A stretch of DNA of 56,928 nucleotides from Lachnospiraceae bacterium (GCA_910574745.1 CAJTCE010000025.1:1-56928), one strand, 5' to 3'; shown: positions 8,789-19,018, numbered from the stretch's first letter. The notes: generated by a model not told the origin, from the sequence alone. Numbers and translations: made by a program.

Positions 8789-10621
8789 CTATTCCCAGCT
8801 TACCTTAAATATCCGTGCGCTGAAGGGAGCCAGATCCACTACCGCCCTGGCTTCCTTTCCGTTATATTCCTCCGGAAGCACATGGCAGTTATCGTCCTCC
8901 GGCTTTGTCTGTCCCCCATAGCATTCCCAGTCGCTGTTAATAAGTTCCACAAGCCTTGCACCCTTCCAGATGCCGAAGGTAAAGTCCTTCCAGAACTGGT
9001 CTGACAGATTCAATGCGGTAATGATTACCTCCCCGCCTCCCTTTCTGGCATAAACATAGGTAGAGAATTGCTTTGCATGAATCTCCAGCCATTCAAAACA
9101 TTCTCTGTTGTATTCTCCGTCATAAAGAGCTTTCTCTTTCGCATACAGTTTACATAACTCCGCATAATAATGATGGAATGCATCATGGAAAGGATACTTT
9201 ATCAAATCCCAGTCCTGCACCCGTTCTTCATCCCATTCCCGGAATTGTCCGATTTCATTTCCCATAAAATTCAGCTTCTTGCCGGGATGGGTATAGAAAT
9301 AAGCATAGAAAGCCTTGATCTGACGGCATTTATCTTCATACTGTCCCCACATTTTCTGTATGATGGTAGCTTTGCCGTGAACCACCTCATCATGGGACAA
9401 AGCCAGCAAAAACAATTCCTGATAAAAATACTGCATGGAAAAGCTCAATTTGTAGTAATGGGCAGGTCTGTGGACAGGCTCCAGCTTAAAATATTCCAGA
9501 GTGTCATTCATAAATCCCATATCCCATTTATAATCAAAGCCCAGTCCCTGATAGGTTACGGGAGCCGTTACTTTCAGAAAATCCGTAGAATCTTCTGCAA
9601 TAAGGATTGCCTCGGGAATCCTATTATGTAAACCAAGATTCATCCTTTTTACAAAATTGACCGCACAAGTATTGACACCTCTGTCAGGATTTCCCTGCCA
9701 ATAAATCATTCTGCTGATGGCGTCCATCCTCAGACCGTCAACATGAAATTCCTTCAGCCAATAGTAGGCACAGGACTGGAGAAAGCTTGCCACCTCGCCC
9801 TTTGCATGATTAAAATTGTAAGTTCCCCACTCACTTAACGCCACATCCTTACTGGGAAATTCATACAAAGCCGTTCCGTCAAATTTTCCCAGACCATAAC
9901 TGTCTATGGCAAAATGTACCGGCACAAAATCCAATATGACGCCAATGTCATTCTGATGGCATAAATCAATCAGCTTCTTCAACTGCTCCGGCGTTCCATA
10001 TCGGGAGGTCGGTGCATAAAATCCTGTGTTCTGATACCCCCAGGAGCAGTCGGCAGGATGCTCGCTAAGGGGCATAAATTCCACATATTGGAAGTTGTTT
10101 TCCTTTAAATAAGCAATCAGTTCTTCCGCCATCTCATCATATTTTAAATAAGACAGCGATACATCTTCTCCCTCTTTTCGCTCCTTCTGCCTGAAGCTGC
10201 CGGGATAAAATTCATAAATATTCATAGGACGGTTATAATTTCTATCCCGCTTTTCTTGCATCCATGCTTCATCCTGAAATTCATAGGCGTCCAAATCCAC
10301 TATGATGGAAGCCCATTTTGGCCGAAGCTCCATGGCAAATCCATAAGGATCGGAATGCTCCACCCGGTCTCCCGCCTTCGTATAAACCACATATTTGTAA
10401 TACATTCCCGGCTTTGCCCCTTCAATATAGGCCTGGTAAACACCGGGAACCTCGCAGGGATACATATTATATTCCTGCCACTTTGAAAAATCCCCCTCCA
10501 GCTTCACGTCCTGCGCATTAGGCGCATATACCCGGAATGTAACTCCCTTCCCCTCGGAATGAGCCCCGAAATAAGTATAAGCATCAAAAGCTTCCCCTTT
10601 AAAAAACTCTGCGCTGTTCAT
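8789..10621 (-). CDS. glgB: 1,4-alpha-glucan branching enzyme
   Basis: About 610 residues. The start is taken at the ATG giving MNSAEFFKGE, close behind GGAGGG; an ATG one codon before or a GTG four codons before are alternatives. An N-terminal CBM48-type domain (TFRVYAPNAQDVKLEGDF) precedes a GH13 barrel. The barrel has the catalytic nucleophile in VDGLRMDAIS, the acid/base Glu in LIAEDS and the transition-state Asp in ALSHDEVVHGK, followed by a beta-sandwich end. It introduces alpha-1,6 branches into glycogen. No other glycogen gene lies in the window, and a TetR gene is divergent from it. Confidence 0.93.
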   Translation of the reverse strand: MNSAEFFKGEAFDAYTYFGAHSEGKGVTFRVYAPNAQDVKLEGDFSKWQEYNMYPCEVPGVYQAYIEGAKPGMYYKYVVYTKAGDRVEHSDPYGFAMELRPKWASIIVDLDAYEFQDEAWMQEKRDRNYNRPMNIYEFYPGSFRQKERKEGEDVSLSYLKYDEMAEELIAYLKENNFQYVEFMPLSEHPADCSWGYQNTGFYAPTSRYGTPEQLKKLIDLCHQNDIGVILDFVPVHFAIDSYGLGKFDGTALYEFPSKDVALSEWGTYNFNHAKGEVASFLQSCAYYWLKEFHVDGLRMDAISRMIYWQGNPDRGVNTCAVNFVKRMNLGLHNRIPEAILIAEDSTDFLKVTAPVTYQGLGFDYKWDMGFMNDTLEYFKLEPVHRPAHYYKLSFSMQYFYQELFLLALSHDEVVHGKATIIQKMWGQYEDKCRQIKAFYAYFYTHPGKKLNFMGNEIGQFREWDEERVQDWDLIKYPFHDAFHHYYAELCKLYAKEKALYDGEYNRECFEWLEIHAKQFSTYVYARKGGGEVIITALNLSDQFWKDFTFGIWKGARLVELINSDWECYGGQTKPEDDNCHVLPEEYNGKEARAVVDLAPFSARIFKVSWE

Positions 10622-10769
10622 CATACCCTCCACTGTATTTACTTCTCATCGTAGTGCATATGTTTTATCGTAACATGCCTCTATATCTTGATAGATACTT
10701 GCCTGTTTCCATGTTACAATGCCCGAAAGCTTGTTTCAATCAACGATTATACGTTATTGTAATGTTTAC

Positions 10770-10798
10770 TAGACTTTTTGTATTAATTCGTCTATTAT
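10770..10798 (+). promoter_or_regulatory. Promoter of the TetR-family gene
   Basis: TAGACT (10770-10775), a 17-base spacer and TATTAT (10793-10798) give a plausible housekeeping promoter about 64 bases before the TetR start. The spacing is exact; the hexamers are each two bases or fewer from consensus. Confidence 0.5.
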
Positions 10799-10861
10799 AG
10801 TGTCAGATACAAAGCACTCTACATTTATGCAAGCATGTTCGCTTGACCCCTGGAGGCAAAA

Positions 10862-11425
10862 ATGAAAAACGACAGACGTATAAGGCGGACAAGAGCCGCC
10901 ATTCAATCCGCATTTCTGAAACTGATTTATGAAAAGGATATCAACAAGATTACCATAAAAGAGCTGTGCGAACGGGCAGATATCAATAAAAGCACCTTTT
11001 ATCTGCATTATCAGGATATTTATGACCTGGAAACACAGTTCAAAGAAGATCTTTCCGAAAAGGTATGCCATATCATACTGGAATATGAGGTAGAAGAACT
11101 GATTCCGAAAGCCCCTGAAATCTGGGTCCGGATATTGAATCTGCCTTTGGACGAGGGCATGATTCTTTCTTCCTTGAAGGATACCTCCTTAAAACACATC
11201 ATAGAGGATATCGGTACTCATGCTATCCACGCAATTCTGGACAAGCTGGCTTCCACGCTTCCTAAACGGGATGAAGACAAGCTTTGGAAACACCATATAC
11301 TTACTTCCTTCATTATCAGCGGTTTTCTGGGCGTTTTGCGCTCCTTTGATAAAGAAGAGCTGGTTCAAAGAGAGGCTTTTGAGAAAATTGCGGAAGGACT
11401 GGAAAAGGGGATTCATTTAGGATGA
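10862..11425 (+). CDS. TetR/AcrR-family transcriptional regulator
   Basis: A 187-residue regulator. The N-terminal helix-turn-helix is clear: RRTRAAIQSAFLKLIYEKDINKI then TIKELCERADINKSTFYLHYQDIYDLE. The C-terminal half is helical and resembles the TetR_C_7 type found in Clostridia. TGGAGG lies seven bases upstream of the ATG. It is divergent from glgB and convergent with the ASKHA gene, and no transporter or enzyme adjoins it, so the regulated target is unknown. Confidence 0.88.
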   Translation: MKNDRRIRRTRAAIQSAFLKLIYEKDINKITIKELCERADINKSTFYLHYQDIYDLETQFKEDLSEKVCHIILEYEVEELIPKAPEIWVRILNLPLDEGMILSSLKDTSLKHIIEDIGTHAIHAILDKLASTLPKRDEDKLWKHHILTSFIISGFLGVLRSFDKEELVQREAFEKIAEGLEKGIHLG

Positions 11426-11451
11426 TTTTTTTGGTAACGCCTTTCTGAGCG

Positions 11452-13005
11452 TCATGTCTTCTGTATGTTAATATAGTTAACATAACTATCCGCAAATTCT
11501 TCCTCCGTTGCAAGATTAATTGCTTGCATCTGCAGGGGAAGGTCTCTGCATGTTCCTGTTAGGATCTTATAGCCGTAAACGGCGGCGCCTAAAAGGGCGG
11601 TGTTTCCACAGGCAGTTGTTTTTTCTTCCAGTTCTTCGGGCAGAAGTCCGATTGTTACCGCTCCGTGTACGTCCAGATAGTAGCCGAAGCCTCCTGCCAA
11701 AAACACTTGTTTGATTTCGCTTTTTTCAACGCCTGCTTTCAAAAGCAGGATTTCTATGCCGCTTCTGACTGCGGCTTTGGCAAGCTGGAGGTTCCGGATC
11801 TGTTTTTGGGAAATCTGCATCGTTCCGTTTTTAAGGGGTACGGAAACTCCTTTTTCAAAGTAGGCGTCATTCAAGGTTCCCATCTCATCCACAATTCCCT
11901 TTTCCAAAAGTCCCGCTAAAACAGCAATCATGTCGCTTCCGAAAAATCCGGTACCGGCGTCTCCGTCAAATGCCGGTCCTGCTGCCGTGGCGCAGCAGAT
12001 GCCCCTATCCTTACCAAACAATACCAGCTCTGCATTGGTTCCAAGGTCTATGAATAAATTCCATTCATCCTTTGTTTCTTTCTGTTTGCTTTCTCCCAAA
12101 AAATGAAGCATATAGAGCCCGGCTCCTATATCTCCCCCTACAAAGGCGGAGAAGCCCGGCATGATATAGGTTTTTAGTCCCCCGATTTCCGTAAGGATTT
12201 CATCTAAGGTTTCCGGTATAAAGGGCGAACGGCCGAGATTTTTTACAGAATAATTCATAAGGAGATGGATCATGGTGGTATTGGCGGCTATTACCATAAA
12301 ATCAGCTTTTTTTCCATCGTTGCAAAGCTGAGTAACGCCTTTTTCCAGCTGTCCTTTCATTATTTGGGAAAGTTCTTCTCCTTTGCCTGAAAGGGAAGCT
12401 TCCATTCTGGTCAATACATCGGCCCCAAAAACTCTCTGGGCGTTTACCTCCTTATAGACGGCCTCTACCCTTCCGTCACATTTCCGTCTTTTTTCCATAA
12501 CAAGGGTAGTTGTCCCTATATCTACGGCAATAAAATATCCCTCTGCTATATTGCCGCTGTCTAAAGCGCGTCCATCCTTATCATGTCCGGCTGCATTGTA
12601 GATATCCGGATTATATGAAGTTCCTCCGGGTTTGGCATTGTCGCATTCCGCTTCCCATAAAATGTTCTCCCAGCAAATATCATATTTTCCCCCGATCACA
12701 TCCGGCTTCTTTTCTCCAAAAAGCAGAATTTCACAATCCCCTGAGGGCTTTGTCACGCATAAAAGCCTGATCCCCTGCCTTAATTCTTGGGGAGTCAGAC
12801 TGTTTCGCTCCGCCGGCTGGGGAAGGGGCGGATTTTTCAAAAATTTTACTCTGCATTTTCCGCAGATTCCCTTTCCCCCACAGGGCGCTTCTAAAGAAAT
12901 ACCCGCTTTTTGGCATAGCAAAAGTAAGCTTTCTCCTCTTTCAAAAGAAAGCTTACTTTCCAAATCCGTATTTTCTCTTCTGATAATCAACTGAAAACGA
13001 GACAT
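11452..13005 (-). CDS. RACo-like ASKHA protein with N-terminal 2Fe-2S ferredoxin domain
   Basis: A 517-residue protein. Residues 1-90 form a plant-type ferredoxin domain with APCGGKGICGKC near 40-51 and a later Cys in LLCVT, which should hold a 2Fe-2S cluster. A linker leads to an ASKHA ATPase-like domain with VDIGTTTLV (phosphate loop), NTTMIHLLM, DLGTNAELVLF and LAGGFGYYLD. This is the family of RACo and RamA-like proteins, which use ATP to reactivate oxidised corrinoid proteins of methyltransferase systems. No methyltransferase or corrinoid protein lies nearby. It begins 18 bases after a DUF4250 gene and probably shares its mRNA. Confidence 0.85.
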   Translation of the reverse strand: MSRFQLIIRRENTDLESKLSFERGESLLLLCQKAGISLEAPCGGKGICGKCRVKFLKNPPLPQPAERNSLTPQELRQGIRLLCVTKPSGDCEILLFGEKKPDVIGGKYDICWENILWEAECDNAKPGGTSYNPDIYNAAGHDKDGRALDSGNIAEGYFIAVDIGTTTLVMEKRRKCDGRVEAVYKEVNAQRVFGADVLTRMEASLSGKGEELSQIMKGQLEKGVTQLCNDGKKADFMVIAANTTMIHLLMNYSVKNLGRSPFIPETLDEILTEIGGLKTYIMPGFSAFVGGDIGAGLYMLHFLGESKQKETKDEWNLFIDLGTNAELVLFGKDRGICCATAAGPAFDGDAGTGFFGSDMIAVLAGLLEKGIVDEMGTLNDAYFEKGVSVPLKNGTMQISQKQIRNLQLAKAAVRSGIEILLLKAGVEKSEIKQVFLAGGFGYYLDVHGAVTIGLLPEELEEKTTACGNTALLGAAVYGYKILTGTCRDLPLQMQAINLATEEEFADSYVNYINIQKT

Positions 13006-13023
13006 CTTTTACTATCCTTACAT

Positions 13024-13197
13024 TTATAGGAACTGGTTATTTTCTTCCTTATAAACATAACCGATTCCGGAAAGTTTATCAAGCAGAGCCTGCTTATCCA
13101 CATCTTCATTCTCACATAGGTCATCCAGATTTTTGTAATAGTCTCTCAGCTTTAAATTTACATAACTTAAAAGCATGACCGGATCATTTGGTATCAT
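13024..13197 (-). CDS. DUF4250 domain protein (57 residues)
   Basis: A small gene reading MIPNDPVMLLSYVNLKLRDY at the start and ending ENNQFL. The NDPVMLLSYVN opening and the closing NQF are features of DUF4250 proteins, short conserved acidic proteins of Clostridia with no known function. It lies 20 bases after the HtrA-type gene and 18 bases before the ASKHA gene, all on the minus strand, so the three are likely transcribed together. It has no signal peptide and no cysteine motif (one Cys). Confidence 0.85.
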   Translation of the reverse strand: MIPNDPVMLLSYVNLKLRDYYKNLDDLCENEDVDKQALLDKLSGIGYVYKEENNQFL

Positions 13198-13217
13198 ATT
13201 TTATGCCTCTCTTTTCA

Positions 13218-14735
13218 TTAATAGCCGAACAGCCCTCCAAAAAAGGAATCAGGGTCGCTGTAATAAAATCCCCGTCCGGAGCTTCCCCTGTCATCCTCTC
13301 TGCCGGTTTCAGCGCTATTTTCACTGTTATTTCTATCCTGATCGGAAACGGTATTTTCATTAACGCCTAAAGTAATGCTGACCTTCTTTTCCTCATAACC
13401 GCCGTTTTCTCCTGCTCTCTGGATAGTCACATCTATGGTTTCTCCCGCTTTATAATATTGCAGGGTTCTTACCAGTCCATTATAATCCGTAACGGAAATG
13501 CCGTCAAAGGCAGTAATGATATCTCCTTGCTGCAAACCTGCCTTATGGCCCGGGCCGTCCGTTTCGGTTCCTAAAATATAAACTCCCTGTGGTATATTGT
13601 ACATCTGGGAAATATCCGAAGAAACATTCTGACAGGAAATCCCCAAAATTCCTCTTTCCTCTTCATCAACCACATCTCTGGTCTGCCTCGTCATCAGTTC
13701 TTCCAGAATCGGAAGCGCTGTGGAGATAGGAATGGCATATCCCATGCCCTCTACCTTTGTGCTGGCAAATTTGGAGGAGTTGATGCCGATTACCTCGCCC
13801 TTCATATTAAAAAGAGCGCCTCCGCTGTTGCCCGGATTGATGGCTGCATCTGTCTGGATCAGATTAGCCGTAATATTCTCAATGGTAACCTTCCTGTCCT
13901 TGGCGCTGACAATTCCCGTCGTTACACTTTGTCCGTATCCAAGGGCATTTCCGATTGCCACAACCTGGTCTCCCACATTAACGCTGTCGGAATCTCCCAG
14001 CTTTGCAATCCTTATATAGGCCTTTGTATCATCACTCATGTCATCAAGGCTTACGGCAATAATGGCCAGATCATTGCCTGCATCCGTTCCCTTTACCTTG
14101 GCGCTTGCCACCTTTTCCTCATCGTCTCCGAAGCAAACGGACAATTCACTGGAACCGCTTACCACATGATTGTTGGTAGCAATTAACAGTTCTTCTTCAT
14201 TCTGTCCGATAATAATACCGCTTCCCACGCTGGTGGCCTCATACTCCCTTGTCCCAAACATGCTGGTCAGTTCTTCCACACTGGTATTGGTAATGGATAC
14301 AACGGAGGGCTTTGCCCCTTCCGCTATCTGGGCAATCGTATAAAGATTATCCGACGACTGGGACATATTGGCAGTGGGAACAGCATTTCTTATAATATCC
14401 TTACCCTCTATATCATCTACAATCTGATTAACCTTATCGTCTGCATCCGCCAGACTGCCGCTTTCATTCTGTTTTGAAATAGCTTGCATATTCTCCAGAG
14501 CCCGGTCTATGCCGCTTGCCTTTACCACTCCGATGAAGACCAAAGAAGCCGCCAATCCGAACGCCACGCCGCTGGCAATGACCGAACAGCTCTTTTTCAA
14601 AAGGGGATGGGACTTTTTTCTTTTTCCTTTTTTCTCTCCACCGTTATTTTCTGCAGGATTTATATCGGGAGCTGCACCGTAATAACCGGCGGAACTTCGG
14701 AATTCGTTTTGAACATTTTGATTTTCTTCGTACAT
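13218..14735 (-). CDS. htrA: HtrA/DegP-like membrane-anchored serine protease with PDZ domain
   Basis: A 505-residue protein. A cytoplasmic Asn-rich N-terminus and a KKGKRKK basic patch precede one transmembrane helix (about 50-73). The trypsin-like domain has the catalytic His in TNNHVVSG, Asp in GNDLAIIAV and Ser in NPGNSGGALFN. One PDZ domain follows (GVYILGTETDGPGHKAGLQQGDIITAFDG is its core region), then a Glu/Asn/Ser/Gly-rich tail. It degrades or refolds damaged proteins outside the membrane. It heads a probable three-gene transcript with DUF4250 and the ASKHA protein. Confidence 0.93.
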   Translation of the reverse strand: MYEENQNVQNEFRSSAGYYGAAPDINPAENNGGEKKGKRKKSHPLLKKSCSVIASGVAFGLAASLVFIGVVKASGIDRALENMQAISKQNESGSLADADDKVNQIVDDIEGKDIIRNAVPTANMSQSSDNLYTIAQIAEGAKPSVVSITNTSVEELTSMFGTREYEATSVGSGIIIGQNEEELLIATNNHVVSGSSELSVCFGDDEEKVASAKVKGTDAGNDLAIIAVSLDDMSDDTKAYIRIAKLGDSDSVNVGDQVVAIGNALGYGQSVTTGIVSAKDRKVTIENITANLIQTDAAINPGNSGGALFNMKGEVIGINSSKFASTKVEGMGYAIPISTALPILEELMTRQTRDVVDEEERGILGISCQNVSSDISQMYNIPQGVYILGTETDGPGHKAGLQQGDIITAFDGISVTDYNGLVRTLQYYKAGETIDVTIQRAGENGGYEEKKVSITLGVNENTVSDQDRNNSENSAETGREDDRGSSGRGFYYSDPDSFFGGLFGY

Positions 14736-14827
14736 ACCAAAACCTCTCTTTCTTTTCTCTATGCTGTTAGCATAGTGAAAATTTGTTATAAAATTATGAT
14801 GGTTTTGTGAAAAAAATGTGTTTTATA

Positions 14828-15580
14828 CTATCGCAGTCTGCTGTTGTCGTATTGTCTGTAAAAAGCTTTTGCATATTCCTTTCCCGTCTGACTTTCCAGA
14901 TACCGGTCAATGACTCCGTAATCATCCCACATATGCATGGGAAAGATTTCTTTTACCGGAATCTGTGAGAGAAAATGATCCATGCCATAGGTGCAGGCCT
15001 TCTTCAATCGGGGGTCTAAAGGAATAAAGGCGGCGTCCAGTTCTTTTTTTCCTTCTTTTTCCAGTAATTCCTTTAAATAAGCGATTTCCCCTTTATATCC
15101 GGTTTCCTGGTCTTTATTAAAGCTGTCCGCTTCTCCTTCCCAATGCCACCAGTTTAAATCTCCTCCGTGGTATATCCGTATATTTCCCGCTTTGACATAA
15201 AAAGCAACGCCCGCGTCAGTAGATTTTAAAGCATGGATCGTAACTGTTTCTTCCCCCTTAACACCTACCGGCAGGCTCAATACCGTATGTGGGGACATCC
15301 TGTGGATCTTTTCCTTAACCGCCGGATTTATGCCGTGCCTTTGAAGATATTTTTCGCTTAATTTAATATCATTTCCAAATACATACGCCGCCTTGCCGGG
15401 GTGGTCCTTTAAATCAAATATATTAAAAGCAAAATGATCCGGATGTTTGTGGCTGGCAAAAACAATCAACGGCTTATTATCAGGAAAAGCCGGCAGCTCT
15501 CCTTTGTAATAATCAAACAGAAATACCGCCGGCTCCGTTTCTACCAGAAAACCACTATGGTAAATATACGTTACTTTCAT
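14828..15580 (-). CDS. MBL-fold metallo-hydrolase (UlaG-like)
   Basis: A 250-residue protein with a metallo-beta-lactamase fold. It starts MKVTYIYHSGFLVE, has the metal-binding motif SHKHPDHF near residue 47-54, then a later His in YHGGDLNWWHWEGE, an Asp-rich FIPLDPRL and a final HMWDDYGV. The arrangement resembles small UlaG-like or L-ascorbate lactonase-type hydrolases; the substrate is unknown. AAGGAG sits before the start. It lies between htrA and clpB in the same direction but with enough space for its own promoter. Confidence 0.85.
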   Translation of the reverse strand: MKVTYIYHSGFLVETEPAVFLFDYYKGELPAFPDNKPLIVFASHKHPDHFAFNIFDLKDHPGKAAYVFGNDIKLSEKYLQRHGINPAVKEKIHRMSPHTVLSLPVGVKGEETVTIHALKSTDAGVAFYVKAGNIRIYHGGDLNWWHWEGEADSFNKDQETGYKGEIAYLKELLEKEGKKELDAAFIPLDPRLKKACTYGMDHFLSQIPVKEIFPMHMWDDYGVIDRYLESQTGKEYAKAFYRQYDNSRLR

Positions 15581-15711
15581 GGCTTCTCCTTTTATGAAGG
15601 CTGTATTTTCCTAATTTTTATTGTACGCCTTTTCATTTAGCCCATAGCCGGATGTAGCCCGGCTTTCGTGGCAGTTGCATACCTTTTCATTTTTTACAGC
15701 TTCTTTTTAAA

Positions 15712-18294
15712 CTACATTTTCTTTGCGACAAGCTTGTCATTTTCCACATCAATGAGAATTTTATCCCCTGTTTCCACCTCATCCGCCAAAATCAGCTTGG
15801 CCGCAGCGGTCTCCACATATTTTTGGATATAACGCTTTAAGGGTCTTGCGCCGTAAACAGGGTCGTAACCGTTTTCCACAATATAAGCTTTTGCCTCATC
15901 GGTGCACTTTATGCAAAGCTCCTTGTCTCCCAGACGTTTGTTTAAATCCTCTATAATTAAGTCAATAATACCACCGATATTTCCCTTTGTCAGCGGCTTA
16001 AAGAGAATCATTTCATCCAGCCTGTTTAAAAACTCCGGTCTGAAATGGGCGCGCAGCTCGTTTAATACCGCATTTTCTGCATCAGGAGCAATTTCCCCTT
16101 TTTCATCAATGCCTTCCAATAAATATTGAGCGCCGATATTAGAGGTCATGATCAGGATCGTATTTTTAAAATCCACTGTCCTTCCCAAAGAATCGGTAAT
16201 CCGTCCGTCGTCTAAAACCTGCAGCAATACATTAAATACATCGGGATGAGCCTTTTCCACTTCATCGAAAAGTACCACGGAATAGGGTTTCCTTCTGACC
16301 GCTTCGGTCAATTGACCTCCTTCTTCATATCCCACATATCCGGGAGGCGCTCCAATCAGCCTGGATACAGAATATTTTTCCATATATTCGCTCATATCAA
16401 TGCGGACCATATTGGATTCGTCATCAAACAGCGCCTGTGCCAGTGTCTTTGCCAGCTCCGTTTTTCCTACGCCTGTAGGTCCCAAAAACAGAAAGGAGCC
16501 TATGGGCTTACTTGGATCTTTGATACCTGCTTTGGAGCGCATAATGGCTTCTGACACCTTTGTCACTCCTTCTTCCTGACCGATCACGCGCTTGTGAAGC
16601 TCATCTTCCAAATGAAGAGTCTTATTTCTCTCGCTCTCTGTCAGCTTGGCAACGGGGATTCCGGTCCATCTGGAAATGATCTTTGCGATTTCATCCTCAT
16701 CCACACTTTCGTGAACCAGGCTCCGGTCTCCTTCCTTAACCTTCTGTTCTTCAAGCTCCAACTGCTTTTTCATGGAAGGAAGTCTGCCGTAGCTCAATTC
16801 CGCCGCCTTTTCCAGATTTCCCTCCCTTGTGGCTATCTGGATTTCATTATTTACCGCCTCAATATCCTCACGAAGCTTTTGAAGCTTTTCCACGCTGTTC
16901 TTCTCATTCTCCCAGGTTGCCCTCTGGCCTGTAAAGGTTTCCTTAAGCTCTGCCAGCTCCTTTTGCAAAGCCTCCAGGCGTTCTCCTGAAATACGGTCAT
17001 CCTCTTTCTTTAACGCCGCCTCTTCTATTTCCATCTGCATAATGCGGCGGTTTAATTCGTCCAGCTCCGTAGGCATGGAATCCAGCTCCGTCTTAATCAG
17101 GGCACAGGCCTCATCCACCAGATCGATCGCTTTGTCAGGCAGGAACCGGTCCGTAATATAGCGGTTGGAAAGCACCGCCGCGCTGACTAAGGCGTTGTCC
17201 ATAATCTTTACCCCGTGGAATACCTCGTAACGCTCCTTCAAGCCTCTTAAAATGGAAATGGTGTCCTCTACCGTAGGCTCATCCACCATAACGGGCTGGA
17301 ACCGCCTCTCAAGGGCCTGATCCTTTTCAATATACTGCCTGTATTCATCCAAAGTAGTGGCGCCGATGCAATGCAGCTCGCCTCTTGCCAGCATTGGCTT
17401 TAACATATTACCTGCGTCCAACGCCCCGTCGGTTTTGCCCGCACCTACAATGGTATGCAGTTCATCAATAAACAGGATGATCTGACCGTCGCTGTTTTTT
17501 ACATCATCCAAAACCGCTTTTAAACGCTCCTCAAATTCGCCTCTGTACTTGGCTCCCGCCACTAAGGCTCCCATATCCAGTGAGAAAATCTTTTTGTCCT
17601 TCAGGCTCTGGGGCACATCCCCTCTGACGATACGCTGGGCAAGTCCTTCCACCACTGCTGTCTTGCCTACCCCCGGCTCGCCGATCAGCACCGGATTATT
17701 CTTTGTTTTTCTGGAAAGAATTCGGATGACATTACGGATTTCATTATCCCGTCCGATTACCGGGTCTAATTTCTGGTTTTTTGCCTTTTCCACCAGATCC
17801 TGCCCGTATTTTTCCAAGGTATCATAGGTAGCCTCCGGGTTATCGCTGGTCACTCTCTGGTTTCCTCTTACGGTAGAAAGCGCCTGTAAAAACCGCTCCC
17901 TTGTAATTCCGTATTCCTTCATCATTTCCTTCATGGCGGCATTGGGATATTTTAACAGGGATAAAAATAAATGTTCCACGGAAACATATTCATCTCCCAT
18001 GGCTTTTGCCTCATCCTCTGCGGAAACAAGCGCCTTATTTAACGCCTGTCCCATATATACCTGACCGCCCTGGACCTTGACTCTTTTATTCAGCATATCT
18101 TTTGCATAGCCCACAAAATGCTCCGTCTGTATCTCCATCTTTTCTATCAGCTTTAAAATCAGGCTGTCTTCTATAGAAAGAAGGGATACCAACAGATGCT
18201 CCTGTTCTATCTCCTGATTTCCATACTCATATGCCAGCTTTTCACAGCCGTTTATGGCTTCAATTGACTTTTGTGTAAATTTTGAAATATTCAT
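15712..18294 (-). CDS. clpB: ATP-dependent chaperone ClpB
   Basis: An 860-residue disaggregase of full length. It has an N-terminal Clp repeat domain (about 1-145), the first AAA+ module with Walker A GEPGVGKT near 207 and Walker [10 protein letters not shown], and a coiled-coil middle domain (about 400-520) with heptads of Leu/Glu. The second AAA+ module has [12 protein letters not shown] near 603, [11 protein letters not shown] and the C-terminal D2 region. The long middle domain separates it from ClpC/ClpE. With DnaK it rescues aggregated proteins. The CIRCE element 84 bases upstream places it under HrcA. Confidence 0.97.
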   Translation of the reverse strand: MNISKFTQKSIEAINGCEKLAYEYGNQEIEQEHLLVSLLSIEDSLILKLIEKMEIQTEHFVGYAKDMLNKRVKVQGGQVYMGQALNKALVSAEDEAKAMGDEYVSVEHLFLSLLKYPNAAMKEMMKEYGITRERFLQALSTVRGNQRVTSDNPEATYDTLEKYGQDLVEKAKNQKLDPVIGRDNEIRNVIRILSRKTKNNPVLIGEPGVGKTAVVEGLAQRIVRGDVPQSLKDKKIFSLDMGALVAGAKYRGEFEERLKAVLDDVKNSDGQIILFIDELHTIVGAGKTDGALDAGNMLKPMLARGELHCIGATTLDEYRQYIEKDQALERRFQPVMVDEPTVEDTISILRGLKERYEVFHGVKIMDNALVSAAVLSNRYITDRFLPDKAIDLVDEACALIKTELDSMPTELDELNRRIMQMEIEEAALKKEDDRISGERLEALQKELAELKETFTGQRATWENEKNSVEKLQKLREDIEAVNNEIQIATREGNLEKAAELSYGRLPSMKKQLELEEQKVKEGDRSLVHESVDEDEIAKIISRWTGIPVAKLTESERNKTLHLEDELHKRVIGQEEGVTKVSEAIMRSKAGIKDPSKPIGSFLFLGPTGVGKTELAKTLAQALFDDESNMVRIDMSEYMEKYSVSRLIGAPPGYVGYEEGGQLTEAVRRKPYSVVLFDEVEKAHPDVFNVLLQVLDDGRITDSLGRTVDFKNTILIMTSNIGAQYLLEGIDEKGEIAPDAENAVLNELRAHFRPEFLNRLDEMILFKPLTKGNIGGIIDLIIEDLNKRLGDKELCIKCTDEAKAYIVENGYDPVYGARPLKRYIQKYVETAAAKLILADEVETGDKILIDVENDKLVAKKM

Positions 18295-18377
18295 AATGAA
18301 AGCACCCCTTTCTGTGTGGCTTTAACCGTTGCGGCGGCGTGATTGCCTTGTCGCTAATCCTGTTATAACACAAGTTG

Positions 18378-18404
18378 TTAGCACTCGCAAGTATTGAGTG
18401 CTAA
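18378..18404 (-). promoter_or_regulatory. CIRCE element (HrcA operator) upstream of clpB
   Basis: Perfect CIRCE sequence TTAGCACTC-N9-GAGTGCTAA. A TTGTCA -35 on the minus strand (18412-18417) lies just upstream, so the inverted repeat covers the spacer and -10 region, where HrcA represses. CIRCE is the established heat-shock operator of groE and dnaK operons in Bacillota. Confidence 0.95.
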
Positions 18405-18517
18405 TTTTTTCTGACAATTTATGAAAACCCAGTATTTATGCGGGTTTGCAGGTTCTAAAAACTTTATAAACTGACCGTTTTAGGAATTTGACGCTACTTT
18501 TCAAAATTTTTTGACAA

Positions 18518-18558
18518 AAATAAGGGGCTGCTGCATATAGTGATATGCCCCTTTATTT
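18518..18558. terminator. Bidirectional terminator between clpB promoter region and HAD remnant
   Basis: AAATAAGGGGC pairs with GCCCCTTTATTT with one bulged base. It ends minus-strand transcription from the broken HAD gene before the clpB promoter. Confidence 0.75.
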
Positions 18559-18580
18559 TTCTTACAGATTTTTCAGGCTT

Positions 18581-18940
18581 TCAGATAAAGCCTCTTCTTT
18601 TGAATTCATAATAAATACCGTCATCCCAAACGTCTCCGCAGACGTGATCCGCCATATCCTTCAGCTCTGCACAGGCATTTCCCATGGCGATACCGACTCC
18701 TGCCGCCCTCATCATCTCATAATCGTTCATACTGTCTCCTAAATATTTCTTTGTCTCTTCTATGGCTTTCCTATTCGTACTTGTAAAACATATTTTAAAG
18801 GCTCCCTTTTGAGGGTATTTCTCATATGGCAGTATGTTGATCCCCGTTTCGATTTCCTTCTGCATGCGGATCAGCTCTGAGCAAGCAACCGAAAACAACA
18901 GATAGACCGCCAGCATTACACTATTCCGAACCAAACACAA
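18581..18940 (-). pseudogene. HAD-superfamily (Cof-like) phosphatase, internally deleted remnant
   Basis: The C-terminal part is plainly HAD type IIB: GDSMNDYEMMRAAGVGIAMGNA is motif IV, followed by ADHVCGDVWDDGIYYEF. Just before it, the cap-domain-like KGAFKICFTSTNRKAIEETKKYL runs straight into the motif IV Gly-Asp. In family members about 50-60 residues, including the motif III lysine region, lie between. The N-terminal DxDGTL nucleophile motif is missing altogether. An in-frame deletion plus 5' truncation is the simplest reading, so the product should be inactive. Confidence 0.75.
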
Positions 18941-18982
18941 GCATTATGGAAAAATCTAAACTTTTGGATTTTTCCACAATGC
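18941..18982. repeat. Long imperfect hairpin between HAD remnant and kinase gene
   Basis: TGGAAAAATC (18947-18956) pairs perfectly with GATTTTTCCA (18967-18976), and the flanks GCATT and AATGC extend the stem past one mismatch. It lies at the 5' broken end of the HAD remnant and 36 bases past the stop of the AgrC-like kinase gene. It could terminate that gene or be the end of a small inserted or excised element. Confidence 0.6.
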
Positions 18983-19018
18983 CAACTACTACGAAATCCC
19001 ATCAAAAGCCATAATATG

